A stretch of DNA of 64,000 nucleotides from JACVRN01 sp036403815 (GTDB taxonomy: Bacteria; Acidobacteriota; Blastocatellia; Pyrinomonadales; Pyrinomonadaceae). The stretch spans positions 62,001-126,000 of the forward strand of contig DASWQH010000031.1 in NCBI GenBank assembly GCA_036403815.1, read 5' to 3'. The translations under genes were made by a program, and so were the position numbers. Shown piece after piece: positions 17,175 through 27,377 of this stretch. How positions within the stretch are numbered: the first letter of the stretch is position 1; the number at the start of each line of letters is the position of its first letter. The notes beneath the pieces were generated by a model. It was not told the DNA's origin and did not search any database. It saw only the letters and a program-made list of their open reading frames with translations.

Positions 17175-19112
17175 ATGTCCTCAACACAAATTAGCCACGA
17201 GCGCGCCAACGCAATCTGGGAACTTGAGTTCGGCTCGCGTCCAATAGCAGATGGAAGCACAAGGTTCCGCGTCTGGGCACCACGCGCACGGAGCCTTTCA
17301 GTCAAAATCTTCGGAGACGAGGAACGCACCGTTGTAATGGAGCGCTCTCAAGGTGATGTGTTTGAAGCTATAGCTACTGAAACGCGTGCGGGCGCGGATT
17401 ACAGCTACATCATTGACGACGAAAAGGAACGCCCGGATCCTGTCTCGCGCTGGCAGCCTCATGGCGTGCATGGGCCTTCCAGAGTCGTTGACCCAAATGA
17501 GTTCGCGTGGACGGATGCAGACTGGAAAGGCATCCCGCTTAAAGACCTCATTATCTATGAGCTTCACGTTGGCACGTTCACGCCCGAAGGAACTTTCGAG
17601 GCCATCATAGGTAAGCTTCCATACTTGAAGAGCCTCGGCATCAACGCCATAGAGTTGATGCCGATTGCGGAGTTTCCGGGCGGGCGCAACTGGGGCTACG
17701 ACGGCGCTCATCTATACGCTCCGCAGTCAACTTACGGCGGCCCCTTGGGGCTTAAGACTCTGGTCGATGCCTGTCATCGTGAAGGCTTCGCCATACTGCT
17801 CGATGTTGTTTACAACCACCTGGGGCCGGAAGGAAATTACCTGGGCGATTATGCTCCCATCTTCAGCAAGAGCTATCGCACGCCCTGGGGCGATGCCTTG
17901 AACTTCGACGGCGAGGAATCGGACGGCGTGCGCCGCTACTTTATAGAGAACGCGCTCTACTGGTTGACCGAGTATCACATGGACGGCCTGCGCCTGGACG
18001 CCATACATCGCATCGTGGATAAAAGCCCGCGCCACATCCTGGCGGAGATTGCAGACGAGTTTCACAGGCAGGCGCAAATGTTGGGGCGCATGGCATGGAC
18101 GATTGCCGAAAGCGATTTGAATGACGTGCGCGTTATCAAGCCTCTGAGCGAAGGCGGCTATGGTCTGGATGCACAGTGGAGCGACGATTTTCATCATTCG
18201 CTTCACGCTATCCTGACCGGCACACGTCGCGGCTACTTCGCAGACTTTGGCCGGATGGAAGATTTAGCCAAAGCCATACGGGAAGGCTTCGTCTACGACG
18301 GGCGCAGGTCGGAATTTCGCAAGCGGCGACACGGCACGCCGAGCGCGACTGTTCCAGGCGAGCGTTTCGTCGTCTTCATACAGAATCACGATCAGGTTGC
18401 TAACGGCTATTGGGGAGACCGGCTGGCGGCGCTCTGCTCGCCCGCGCAACAGAGAGTCGCCGCCGCGCTTCTCTGCTCAGCGCCGAGCCTACCGCTCTTC
18501 TTCATGGGTCAGGAGTGGGGAGAGATCGCGCCCTTCCTCTACTTCACCAGCCACACGGATGAGGAACTGGCTCGCAATGTGCGGGAAGGCCGCGAAGGTG
18601 AGTACGCGTCATTTCTGGAAGCGGAAGAGATAGGCGCGTCTTCTATGGAAGAAGGCTTTGCAGACCCGCAAGCGCAGGAGACCTTCGAGCGCTCTAAGCT
18701 CGTATGGTCACACATAGAAGAATCGCCGCACCGTGAAATCCTAGACTTCTACCGCGACCTGCTTGCACTTAGAAAGCAGCACGCGTCGCTTTCAAACTGC
18801 GATAAGAGTTTGACCAGAGTGCAGTATGATGAGGCAGAGCAGTGGATTGCCGTCGAGCGCGGCGACGAGTCGGGCGAAGACGCCCTGCTTGTCTGTAATC
18901 TCAGCCCCGATGCGCGCAATATTGAGCTTAAGGTGGGAAGCGGGCGCTGGCGTCTGCTACTATGGAGCAGCGATGCGCGCTACGGCGGCGAGCCTGAAAA
19001 CGCATCGCCGCCGCCCGTGCTGCCCGTTGATGAAGGCGACGTAGAAATTTTCATCCCCCTCTCCGGCTGGAGCGCGGCCATTTATATACAAGCGAATGAG
19101 CGGGAAGGATAG
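17175..19112 (+). CDS. treZ: maltooligosyl trehalose trehalohydrolase TreZ
   Basis: 645 residues from the ATG at 17175, chosen because AGGGG lies nine bases upstream; a TTG at 17154 would add seven residues. An N-terminal carbohydrate-binding module (about residues 15-95, FRVWAPRA) is followed by a GH13 barrel with YDGAHLYAPQSTYGG, DVVYNHLGPEGNY, the nucleophile region GLRLDAIHRI, the acid/base IAESDLND and QNHDQVANGY. It releases free trehalose from the product of TreY. It lies 67 bp after treY. Confidence 0.95.
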   Translation: MSSTQISHERANAIWELEFGSRPIADGSTRFRVWAPRARSLSVKIFGDEERTVVMERSQGDVFEAIATETRAGADYSYIIDDEKERPDPVSRWQPHGVHGPSRVVDPNEFAWTDADWKGIPLKDLIIYELHVGTFTPEGTFEAIIGKLPYLKSLGINAIELMPIAEFPGGRNWGYDGAHLYAPQSTYGGPLGLKTLVDACHREGFAILLDVVYNHLGPEGNYLGDYAPIFSKSYRTPWGDALNFDGEESDGVRRYFIENALYWLTEYHMDGLRLDAIHRIVDKSPRHILAEIADEFHRQAQMLGRMAWTIAESDLNDVRVIKPLSEGGYGLDAQWSDDFHHSLHAILTGTRRGYFADFGRMEDLAKAIREGFVYDGRRSEFRKRRHGTPSATVPGERFVVFIQNHDQVANGYWGDRLAALCSPAQQRVAAALLCSAPSLPLFFMGQEWGEIAPFLYFTSHTDEELARNVREGREGEYASFLEAEEIGASSMEEGFADPQAQETFERSKLVWSHIEESPHREILDFYRDLLALRKQHASLSNCDKSLTRVQYDEAEQWIAVERGDESGEDALLVCNLSPDARNIELKVGSGRWRLLLWSSDARYGGEPENASPPPVLPVDEGDVEIFIPLSGWSAAIYIQANEREG

Positions 19113-19121
19113 CATTCTTAG

Positions 19122-21596
19122 ATGAAAGCTTCTCTGGTCATACACGGCCACTTCTACCAGCCCCCGCGCGAAAATCCCTGGACGGATACGGTCGAGCGCG
19201 AGGCGGGCGCGCAGCCCTTTCATGACTGGAACGAACGCATACATTACGAGTGCTATCGTGCCAATGCGTTTGCGCGCATCTCGGATCGCTACAACCGCGT
19301 CGAGTCAATCGTCAACAACTACGCCCGTATCAATTTTAACTTCGGCCCGACGCTTCTGACCTGGCTTGAGCACCATCATCCCAAGACCTACGAACGCATT
19401 CTGGAAGCCGACCGGGAGAGCATTCATCATCGCAGCGGCCACGGCAACGCCATCGCGCAAGGCTACAATCACGCCATCCTTCCGCTCTGTAATGAGCGCG
19501 ACCGCCGCACGCAGATACGCTGGGGCATAGAAGACTTTCGCTTCCGCTTCAAACGCGACCCGGAATCGCTCTGGCTGCCCGAAACTGCCTGCGATGATGC
19601 GACGCTCGGCGCGCTGATTGATGAAGGTCTGGCCTATGTCATCCTTTCTCCAACTCAGGCCGAGCGCGTGCGCCCCATAGACGGCGACGAATGGCGCAGT
19701 GTGACTGACGGCAATATTGATACCAGCATTCCGTATCGCTACTTCCACCGTGACGGCACTGGGCGCTCCATCGCGGTCTTCTTCTACCACGGAGGGCTTG
19801 CGCGCTCGATTGCATTTGAAGGCGCGCTCGCTTCCAGCCGCGCGCTCGTAGAGAAATTCGCACAGGTGGCTGAAGGCGGCGAAGGCCGTTTTGTCAGCGT
19901 TGCTACCGACGGCGAAACCTACGGGCATCACTTCCGCTTCGGGGATAGAGGTCTGGCTCATGCTCTGGAAGTCGAAGCCGAGCCGCAGGGCTTGCGCGTC
20001 ACAAACTACGGCGAGCATCTGGAAGAGAATCCGCCCGTGTGGGAAGTCGAGATTAGCCTTGGATTGGAGGGCGAAGGCACTTCTTGGAGCTGCGCGCACG
20101 GCGTGAGCCGCTGGATACGCGATTGCGGGTGTACGACTAATTCTACGGAAGGCTGGACGCAAAAGTGGCGCACGCCTTTGAGACAGGCGCTCGATTTCCT
20201 GCGTGATGAAGCGGCCAGAAGCTTTGAAGAGACGGCGGGCAAACTCTTTCTTGACCCGTGGGCGGCGCGCGACGATTACATCAAGCTCGTCGTGAGCCGT
20301 CATCGTTTCCGCGAAGAGTTTCTATATCGTCACGCGGGGCGCTGGCTGCGCGAAGAAGAGAAAGAGCGGGCGCTTACTTTTCTTGAGCTACAGCGCCATT
20401 CGATGTTGATGTACACAAGCTGCGGCTGGTTCTTCTCAGACATATCCGGCATAGAAACTGTGCAGGATTTGGAGTACGCCGGGCGCGTGCTGGACTTGAT
20501 GGAAGAGCTTGAGCTTGAAAGCCCGCGTGAGCGCTTTCTGGAGATTCTGTCGGAAGCCGAAAGCAATAAGTCTGAAATGGGAAACGGCGCTGACATCTTC
20601 CGCCGCTTCGTTGACACAGCAAGAGTAACTCCCCCGGCAATCGCTGCGAGCCACGCCATTTCGAGCCTCGTCAGTCATGAAGAAGATACGGGCGAGATGG
20701 CCGGTTTCCGCTTCAGCCGGGAAGAGTTCAGCCGTAAACAGCATGGCCGCTTGAAGCTTGCTACGGGTCGCATGATATTGGATTCCGTCTGGACGGGCAG
20801 GCACTACGACTATGCGTTTGCCTCTATGCACTTCGGCGGCGTTGATTTCCTCTGCACACTGAAAGCTTTTCCGGGTGAAGCTGAGTTCACAGACGCGGCG
20901 GGAAAACTCTGGAGCAATTTCCGCACGGCATCTTTGCCGACCATGCTGCGTCAGATGCAGGTGTTGTTCGGCCCGGAAGAGTTCGGCCTAGAGCATGTAC
21001 TGCCCGAAGACCGTGAGCGCATAGCGGAGATTATCTTCAAGAATCTGGTCAAACGCTTTACGGACGAGTACGTGCTGCTTTACAGGGAGAACCGTCGTCG
21101 CATAGAGATGCTGCAACGCGCCGGATTCGAGTTGCCTTTAGAGCTTCGCGCGGCGGCTGAATTCACCTTCAGCAAACGCTTCGAGGAAGAGATACGTCGC
21201 CAGCAGCAGAGCCGCGACCCCCTTGCTTATAAAAAGGCCATACGCATCGCCCATGAGGCCGCCAAGCGCGGTTACAAGCTGGAGCGTTCCTCGTCGCGTC
21301 CCATCTTTGAAGAGATGATACAGGGCGCTTTGCATCTGGCCGTCACCGAAATCTCATACGAAAACATACACTCTGCGCTCGCTCTCATCTCGCTCGCAGA
21401 AGCCTTGGGTATAGACGTTAATCTGGACAAGCCGCAGGAAGAGATTTACGAAGCCCTCAAAAAGGGAAGCGTAACGGGAGAAGCGATTGCAGAGTTGGCC
21501 GCGAAAGTCGGCTTAGCGCCGAGCGTGATTGCGAAATCCGAGCATGAAAAGCCGAGCGAAGCTCAAGCCTCATCGGAAGAGGCCATAGTGTCCTGA
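19122..21596 (+). CDS. GH57 / DUF3536 glycoside hydrolase-like protein
   Basis: 824 residues. The N-terminus, VIHGHFYQPPRENPW, is the strand-1 signature of GH57, followed by NFGPTLLTWLE, GHGNAIAQGYNH and LWLPETA, with the candidate nucleophile Glu in that last motif and an Asp in VATDGETYGHH. The second half (about residues 290-800) matches the DUF3536 layout and ends in a long helical region. Known GH57 members are amylases, 4-alpha-glucanotransferases and branching enzymes; the activity of this subfamily is not established to my knowledge. The start follows the treZ stop by 9 bp, so it is co-translated with the trehalose pathway and probably acts on the same maltodextrin pool. Confidence 0.9.
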   Translation: MKASLVIHGHFYQPPRENPWTDTVEREAGAQPFHDWNERIHYECYRANAFARISDRYNRVESIVNNYARINFNFGPTLLTWLEHHHPKTYERILEADRESIHHRSGHGNAIAQGYNHAILPLCNERDRRTQIRWGIEDFRFRFKRDPESLWLPETACDDATLGALIDEGLAYVILSPTQAERVRPIDGDEWRSVTDGNIDTSIPYRYFHRDGTGRSIAVFFYHGGLARSIAFEGALASSRALVEKFAQVAEGGEGRFVSVATDGETYGHHFRFGDRGLAHALEVEAEPQGLRVTNYGEHLEENPPVWEVEISLGLEGEGTSWSCAHGVSRWIRDCGCTTNSTEGWTQKWRTPLRQALDFLRDEAARSFEETAGKLFLDPWAARDDYIKLVVSRHRFREEFLYRHAGRWLREEEKERALTFLELQRHSMLMYTSCGWFFSDISGIETVQDLEYAGRVLDLMEELELESPRERFLEILSEAESNKSEMGNGADIFRRFVDTARVTPPAIAASHAISSLVSHEEDTGEMAGFRFSREEFSRKQHGRLKLATGRMILDSVWTGRHYDYAFASMHFGGVDFLCTLKAFPGEAEFTDAAGKLWSNFRTASLPTMLRQMQVLFGPEEFGLEHVLPEDRERIAEIIFKNLVKRFTDEYVLLYRENRRRIEMLQRAGFELPLELRAAAEFTFSKRFEEEIRRQQQSRDPLAYKKAIRIAHEAAKRGYKLERSSSRPIFEEMIQGALHLAVTEISYENIHSALALISLAEALGIDVNLDKPQEEIYEALKKGSVTGEAIAELAAKVGLAPSVIAKSEHEKPSEAQASSEEAIVS

Positions 21597-21628
21597 AGTA
21601 ACAACCGCGCGACGAAAGCAGTACGTAA

Positions 21629-21756
21629 CCCCGGTAGGGGCGAAAGATTTTCAACGAGGAACTTCTTTCGCCCCTACCGGGGCTTTATACATAGACTGTG
21701 ACTTGTGTCCCACGGCTTGCGCCGTGGGCTACAATCTTCCGCCCCTTTCAGGGGCT
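21629..21756. repeat. family C composite inverted repeat, copy 2 (left end missing)
   Basis: The central palindrome CCCCGGTAGGGGCGAAAGA with its complement and the right end (CCCACGGCTTGCGCCGTGGG, linker, GCCCCTTTCAGGGGC) are present, but the left small hairpin and outer arm are absent. It lies between the GH57 gene and treS. Confidence 0.88.
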
Positions 21757-21892
21757 ATTGATGACGGCTTTCACTTTTCCCTATTCTGTCATCTTATTGT
21801 TGTCTTCCTGTTGTCTGCTTGCATTCACGACTGTCTGTCACTATCTTTGTCTGGTTCCATTAACACATCACAATTCGAGAGGCGCGAATCGC

Positions 21893-23539
21893 ATGGCGGA
21901 TTCGGGGAAACTCCTTGATGATCCACTGTGGTACAAGGACGCGGTCTTTTATGAAGTTTATGTGCGCGGGTTTTATGATTCAAACGCGGACGGCATAGGA
22001 GACTTTCGCGGGCTGACGGAAAAGCTGGACTATCTGGAATGGCTCGGAGTTGATTGCCTCTGGCTGCTTCCGATGTACGTGTCCCCTTTGCGCGATGGTG
22101 GCTATGACATCTCGGATTACTACGCCATCCTGCCTGAGTTCGGCACGCTCGAAGATTTCAAGACCTTTCTGGACGCGGCGCATGCGCGCGGCCTCAGAGT
22201 CATCACAGACCTCGTCGTCAATCACACTTCAGACCAGCATCCCTGGTTTCAAGAGGCTAGACAATCTCCCACCTCTACGAAGCGCGACTGGTACGTCTGG
22301 AGCGACACGGCGGAGAAATACACTGCCGCGCGCATTATCTTTCTGGACACGGAGCACTCGAACTGGACTTGGGACGATCACGCGCAGGCTTTTTACTGGC
22401 ACCGCTTTTTTAGTCACCAGCCGGATTTGAATTACGACAACCCGGAAGTGCATCAGGCGATGCTGGATGTGGTGGACTTCTGGCTTGAGCTTGGAATTGA
22501 CGGCTTTCGAGTTGACGCCGTGCCTTATCTATACGAGCGCGAAGGCACTATCTGCGAGAACCTGCCTGAGACACACGCCTTTATCAAAAAGCTGCGCGCA
22601 CACATAGAGGAGCATTTTCCGAACCGCCTGCTGCTCGGCGAAGCTAATCAGTGGCCGGAAGATGTCGTGGAGTATTTCGGTGACGGTGACGAGTTTCAGA
22701 TGAACTATCACTTCCCTATCATGCCAAGACTTTTCATGGCTCTCAGGCAGGAAGACCGTCATCCCATCACAGAAATTCTTGACCGCACGCCCGCCATTCC
22801 TCCCAATAGCCAGTGGGGAATATTCCTGCGCAATCACGACGAGCTGACGCTGGAGATGGTGACGGATGAGGAGCGCGACTACCTTTATAACGAGTACGCG
22901 AAGGACAGGCGCATGCGTTTGAACTTAGGCATACGTCGCCGACTTGCGCCGCTTCTGGATAACAGCCGCCGCCGTATAGAGCTTTTGAACGGGCTGCTGT
23001 TTAGTCTGCCCGGCAGTCCCTTTCTTTACTACGGCGACGAGATTGGCATGGGCGACAATATTTATTTGGGCGACCGCGACGGCGTACGCACGCCCATGCA
23101 ATGGACTGCGGATCGCAACGGCGGATTCTCGCGCGCAGACTTTGCACGGCTCTATTTCCCGGTCATCATGGACCCGGTTCACGGCTATCAGGCCGTCAAC
23201 GTCGAATCGCAACTGCGCTTCGATTCATCCCTGCTCTACTGGATGCAGCAGATTATTCGCCTCAGAAAAGATCACAAGGTCTTCGGCAGAGGATCATTAG
23301 AGTTCGTTAAGCCGGAGAACAGAAAAATATTCGCCTTCACACGAGAGTATGAAGGCGAGACTGTGCTGTGCGTCTTTAATCTTTCGCGCTACCCTCAGCC
23401 GGTCGAGCTTGATTTGCATCAATATCAGGGACGCTCCCCCGTCATCATGCTCGGAGAGACGACCTTTCCCTTGATTGAGGAGCGCTCCTATCAATTGGCC
23501 TTGAGCGGCTATGGCTTCTACTGGTTTCTGCTCAAGTAA
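21893..23539 (+). CDS. treS: trehalose synthase TreS (maltose alpha-D-glucosyltransferase)
   Basis: 548 residues from the ATG at 21893. A longer in-frame start at 21698 is rejected because those codons run through the family C repeat. The N-terminus DPLWYKDAVFYEVYVRGF is characteristic of TreS. GH13 regions are VVNHTSDQHPWF, the nucleophile in GFRVDAVPYL, the acid/base Glu in LLGEANQW and LRNHDELTLEM. It interconverts maltose and trehalose. The maltokinase domain found fused in some TreS is absent, and no separate kinase or glgE is present. Confidence 0.95.
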   Translation: MADSGKLLDDPLWYKDAVFYEVYVRGFYDSNADGIGDFRGLTEKLDYLEWLGVDCLWLLPMYVSPLRDGGYDISDYYAILPEFGTLEDFKTFLDAAHARGLRVITDLVVNHTSDQHPWFQEARQSPTSTKRDWYVWSDTAEKYTAARIIFLDTEHSNWTWDDHAQAFYWHRFFSHQPDLNYDNPEVHQAMLDVVDFWLELGIDGFRVDAVPYLYEREGTICENLPETHAFIKKLRAHIEEHFPNRLLLGEANQWPEDVVEYFGDGDEFQMNYHFPIMPRLFMALRQEDRHPITEILDRTPAIPPNSQWGIFLRNHDELTLEMVTDEERDYLYNEYAKDRRMRLNLGIRRRLAPLLDNSRRRIELLNGLLFSLPGSPFLYYGDEIGMGDNIYLGDRDGVRTPMQWTADRNGGFSRADFARLYFPVIMDPVHGYQAVNVESQLRFDSSLLYWMQQIIRLRKDHKVFGRGSLEFVKPENRKIFAFTREYEGETVLCVFNLSRYPQPVELDLHQYQGRSPVIMLGETTFPLIEERSYQLALSGYGFYWFLLK

Positions 23540-23665
23540 AGGCATTCCAATTGCCCAAACGAGCAAAGGGTGAATGATGAATCAACCTCTCATAATTAGA
23601 TTGAGACTCTGTGCGAGCTTTAGTCCGTTTGATTTTACTGCTCGCTCAAACGGGAGGCGCGGAAG

Positions 23666-25243
23666 ATGAAGTTTCCCAGATCAAGCGGCATTCTTCTGCA
23701 CCCGACTTCGCTCCCCGGACGATACGGCATAGGCGAGCTTGGAGTTGAGGCTTACCGCTTCGTCAATGCGCTTGAGCGCGCCTCTCAGCGTCTCTGGCAG
23801 GTTCTCCCTTTGGGGCCTACTGGCTACGGCGACTCGCCTTATCAATCCTTTTCAGCCTTTGCCGGAAACACGCTGCTCGTCAGCCTTGACCTGCTGGTCA
23901 AAGAAGGACTGTTGACAGGGGAAGAGCTTGCGAGTATACCCGCGTTCGCGGAAGACCGTGTAGATTTCGGCCAGGTAATTGAATTCAAGAACGCGCAGCT
24001 CGAAAAAGCTTACGAGCGCTTTAAGCAGACCGGGAACGCTCGTCTTCGCCGTGCATTCGATGTCTTTAGAGAGTATGCCGCTTCGTGGCTCAACGACTAC
24101 GCGCTCTTTCGCGCCGTCAAGAATCATCAGGACGGAAAAGTCTGGAGCGAATGGGACGAGGGGCTGCGACGCAGAGACCCTGCCGCGCTTGAGCAGGCGC
24201 ACAGGGAACTGGATGATGAAATCGAAGCGCAGGAGTTCTATCAATTCCTGTTCTTTCGACAGTGGGCTGCGCTCAAAAAGTATTCCAATCAGAAGGGCAT
24301 CAAGATTGTCGGTGACATCCCTATCTTCGTCTCTTACGATTCGGCTGACGTGTGGACTCATCCAGACCTGTTCAAGCTGGACGAGCTGGGAAAGCCCGTT
24401 GTAGTGGCCGGTGTTCCGCCCGATTATTTCAGCGCGACGGGACAACTGTGGGGCAATCCAATCTACAACTGGGAGCGCATGCGCGAGGATGATTTCGCAT
24501 GGTGGACTGAGCGAGTCAGCGCCTCGTTCGAGATGATGGACATCCTTCGCATAGACCACTTTCGCGGCTTCGCTGCCGCCTGGGAAATTCCCGCAGGCCA
24601 CGAGACGGCGGAGCACGGGCGCTGGGTGAATGTGCCGGGCAGGGAATTGTTCAGTAGCTTGAGACGAAAGCTTGGCGGCGATCTTCCAATCATCGCGGAG
24701 AATCTGGGACTCATCACGCCCGATGTAGAAGAGCTTCGCAGGGAGTTCGGCTTTCCCGGAATGAGTATTCTACAGTTTGGCTTCTCAAGCGGTGCCGACA
24801 ACAAATTTCTGCCGCACAACTACGAGCAAGAGGATGTAGCCTACACGGGCACGCACGACAACGACACGACCATCGGCTGGTTCAACACAGAAGAGGGCGT
24901 AGGCTCCACGCGCACCGCCGCGCAGATTACGAAGGAGCGCGAGTATTGTCTGAAATACCTGGACACGGACGGCCATGAGATTAACTGGGACTTCATACGC
25001 GCCCTCTTTGCCTCGGTCGCGGATATAGCGCTTATCCCTTTGCAGGACGTGCTGGGGCTTGGCACAGAGGCGCGCATGAATCTTCCGGCAAGTACAAATG
25101 GCAACTGGGACTGGCGCTTTCGCGCAGATGATTTGAAGAGCGAGATGCTCAGGCGACTCGCTGAATTGTCGGAAATCTACGGCAGAAATCTGCCCGCGAA
25201 AGATGAGGAAGCAAGCGGGAGCATGGATGCCGCATTAGGATAA
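23666..25243 (+). CDS. malQ: 4-alpha-glucanotransferase MalQ (amylomaltase, GH77)
   Basis: 525 residues, standard amylomaltase length. Signatures are RSSGILLHPTSLPG, GDSPYQSFSAFAGN, DIPIFVSYDSADVW, the nucleophile Asp region LRIDHFRGF, the Glu in IAENLGLITPDV, YTGTHDNDTT and the C-terminal GTEARMNLPA. It transfers glucan segments and releases glucose, recycling the short maltodextrins left by the TreY/TreZ pair. GGAGG lies about nine bases before the ATG. It is the last gene of the cluster. Confidence 0.96.
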   Translation: MKFPRSSGILLHPTSLPGRYGIGELGVEAYRFVNALERASQRLWQVLPLGPTGYGDSPYQSFSAFAGNTLLVSLDLLVKEGLLTGEELASIPAFAEDRVDFGQVIEFKNAQLEKAYERFKQTGNARLRRAFDVFREYAASWLNDYALFRAVKNHQDGKVWSEWDEGLRRRDPAALEQAHRELDDEIEAQEFYQFLFFRQWAALKKYSNQKGIKIVGDIPIFVSYDSADVWTHPDLFKLDELGKPVVVAGVPPDYFSATGQLWGNPIYNWERMREDDFAWWTERVSASFEMMDILRIDHFRGFAAAWEIPAGHETAEHGRWVNVPGRELFSSLRRKLGGDLPIIAENLGLITPDVEELRREFGFPGMSILQFGFSSGADNKFLPHNYEQEDVAYTGTHDNDTTIGWFNTEEGVGSTRTAAQITKEREYCLKYLDTDGHEINWDFIRALFASVADIALIPLQDVLGLGTEARMNLPASTNGNWDWRFRADDLKSEMLRRLAELSEIYGRNLPAKDEEASGSMDAALG

Positions 25244-25316
25244 AAGACCTGATATGCGCTTGCCGTTTCAGCAGAGGGGTAATAATGCGTTGCTGGAAAT
25301 AAAAGCGACCGCTTAA

Positions 25317-25505
25317 TTAGCAGCGGGGACGAATGATTCGTCGGGACTGCCAGAGCCAAAAAGTTAGTGCCCCAATAAAGAGGGCTGATTGAATCCAGTC
25401 CTTGACCGCGTTACCTTTGAACAAGGCCGCAGAGGCGATCAGAGCAAGTGCCCAGACGATTGCCCAAAGAATGAGTGTTGCTATCTTCTTAGACGTATTA
25501 GTCAT
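25317..25505 (-). CDS. small two-helix membrane protein
   Basis: 62 residues with two hydrophobic segments (about 8-29 and 38-53) and a basic C-terminus. A good ribosome site (AAAGGGAG) precedes the ATG on the minus strand. I do not recognise a family. It is transcribed against malQ and away from the DUF5666 gene. Confidence 0.6.
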   Translation of the reverse strand: MTNTSKKIATLILWAIVWALALIASAALFKGNAVKDWIQSALFIGALTFWLWQSRRIIRPRC

Positions 25506-25895
25506 TTTTCTCCCTTTGCGAGGCTAATGTAATATCTGACGAAGATAACAGGTAGTATGTTCCCTTTATGTTAGAAATGCATTGTGGCAGCGCTACCGTC
25601 CCTTCTGTGCTCTTCGCGCACTATGATATTAAGCTCTATGTGCGCAAGCGTACTGGAGTCGCAACAGTTTGATTGTTATACTCCCTCTTTCCCTCCATTA
25701 ACTTCCCCTGATTAGAAGTGCTGCGCCCCGAAAAAAGGCGTAACCATGCAAGTCTTTGAAGCGTCTTTAGCTCTTGAGCAGGAAATCGGCTCAGGCGCGT
25801 TACACGGAACATCCTCCCCCATGCACGGCACTAGACCCTCGAAGCCGCTTCGGAGGTCGTTCCGAGCAGCATCAGTCATAAACAGGCAGGATAAA
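25506..25895. other. 390-bp upstream region of the DUF5666 gene
   Basis: No repeat family is present, which is unusual here. A TATACT hexamer at 25677-25682 could be a -10 element for the downstream gene, but the -35 position (TGGAGT) is poor. The in-frame sequence from 25746 lacks a credible start and looks non-coding. Confidence 0.3.
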
Positions 25896-27224
25896 ATGAG
25901 AACACTGAAATTATTAACATTCACGGCGCTGCTTCTGCTGGCGGGAGGAGCCTTTCAGGAGGCGCGCATCTTCGCGCAGCAAACGGATGCCGCAAGTCAG
26001 GCAGCGCCGAGCGCGCAGAATCGTCTGGTCGGTGAAGTTCAGACGGCCAACACCGCCGCCGGAGAGTTCACGATTAAGACAGACGACGGGCGCAGCGTGA
26101 AGTTGAAGACTGAAGAGCGCGTTTCTGTGCTCAGAATTCCTCCAGGCGAAACCAGTGCGCAGAGCGCCACCAAGATTACGCTTGCAGATCTGGCAGTCGG
26201 CGACCGCGTCTTTGCGCGCGGCGCTCTCTCGACGGACGGCCAGACTTTCAGCGCGCGTCAGGTAGTCGTCGCCAACAAGCAGGCCGTTGCGCAGACGCAG
26301 GCAGCGCAGCGCGAAGACTGGCAGAGACGCGGAGTCTTCGGGCGTATTGAGGCAATTAACGCCGACAAAAAAGAGGTCACCATACGCACTCGCGTGCGTG
26401 GTGAAGGTAACGCGCAAGGCAGCACGCAAGGCAATGCACAAGGCAACACGCAGAGCATCGTTGTAGATGCATCAGGCAAGGTGAAATTCATGCGCAACGC
26501 GCCGGATTCGTCTCGCTCGCAGGATGCCATCGCAAGCTCTTTCGCAGAGCTTAAGGTCGGCGACCAGCTTCGCGCTCGCGGCGAGCGTTCAGCGGACGGC
26601 ACGCGCTTCACAGCCGAAGAGATAGTCACCAGCAATGTACAGAGAACGGGCGGCACAGTTCAATCCGTTAATCCTGCGGCGGGCGAGATAGTAGTTCGTA
26701 ACGATCAGACTGGACAGACGCAGACCATAGTCATCAGCCAGCGCAGCCTGCTCAGGCGCATCACTCCTGAATTGGCCTCGCAGATGGCGGCGCGTAGAGC
26801 GCAGGCAGGCGGCGGCGCGGGCAGTGGTGGTGCAGCGGCTTCGGGCGGCGAGCGTCGCGGGCAGGGTGGCGGCGACGCACGACCCAATGGGCAGAACGCG
26901 GGCGACGGCCAGCAGAGACGCGGGCAGGGCGGCGGCGCGGGCGGAAATCGCGGGGGCGGTTTTCAGGAGATGATTCAGAATTTGCCAGCCGTCGCGATTG
27001 GCGATTTGAAGAAGGGCGATGTGGTGATGGTGACAGGCTCTCAGGCGGGCACGGACAAGTCGCGCCTGACGGCCATCACGCTGATTACGGGCGACGCGGA
27101 ATTCCTCAAGCGCTTGATGCAGCTTCAGGGAAGACCGAATCGTGACGGGCAGAACATGAGTCCGGGCTTGCCCTCGGATGTAGTCGGCGGCGGAACCCAG
27201 AACACAACCCGCGAGCAGCCGTAA
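25896..27224 (+). CDS. exported DUF5666-type repeat protein with Gly/Arg/Gln-rich tract
   Basis: 443 residues from the ATG at 25896. A signal peptide (LLTFTALLLLAGGAF) is cut near residue 30. Three related beta-rich modules follow, each with a pattern like GxVxxxNxxxxEFTIKTDDGRSVKLK and a VGDRVxARG motif (about residues 43-125, 143-245 and 247-440). The second module holds a QGNAQGNTQ tract, and residues ~305-355 are a Gly/Arg/Gln-rich linker that splits the third. The family is widespread in acidobacterial secretomes and its function is unknown. An Oar-like receptor follows 150 bp downstream with a similar Gly-rich tract, suggesting a surface partnership (inference). Confidence 0.8.
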   Translation: MRTLKLLTFTALLLLAGGAFQEARIFAQQTDAASQAAPSAQNRLVGEVQTANTAAGEFTIKTDDGRSVKLKTEERVSVLRIPPGETSAQSATKITLADLAVGDRVFARGALSTDGQTFSARQVVVANKQAVAQTQAAQREDWQRRGVFGRIEAINADKKEVTIRTRVRGEGNAQGSTQGNAQGNTQSIVVDASGKVKFMRNAPDSSRSQDAIASSFAELKVGDQLRARGERSADGTRFTAEEIVTSNVQRTGGTVQSVNPAAGEIVVRNDQTGQTQTIVISQRSLLRRITPELASQMAARRAQAGGGAGSGGAAASGGERRGQGGGDARPNGQNAGDGQQRRGQGGGAGGNRGGGFQEMIQNLPAVAIGDLKKGDVVMVTGSQAGTDKSRLTAITLITGDAEFLKRLMQLQGRPNRDGQNMSPGLPSDVVGGGTQNTTREQP

Positions 27225-27377
27225 GGCAAAGATAAACGGCAAGGCTACCTTGAGTGCCTGAGCTTTTTGAGACGTTCAATCGACCGTTTCGGGAAGCTCA
27301 AGCCTTCTCCCCCTTATAGTTTTCTATTTCGCTTCTCCCGTTCTATTTAATCAAGATTAGGTTTCAGGTCAGGGATA

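Noticed and set aside
19305..20303. A 332-codon open frame on the minus strand inside the GH57 gene
   Set aside because: A by-product of high-GC codon usage; the plus-strand frame has clear GH57 motifs.
21698..21892. N-terminal extension of TreS from an upstream in-frame start
   Set aside because: The extension is read through a family C repeat; TreS homologues begin near the DPLWYKDAVFYE motif just after 21893.
25746..25895. Extra 50 N-terminal residues on the DUF5666 protein
   Set aside because: A clear signal peptide begins at the ATG at 25896; the upstream residues would block export and have no ribosome site.
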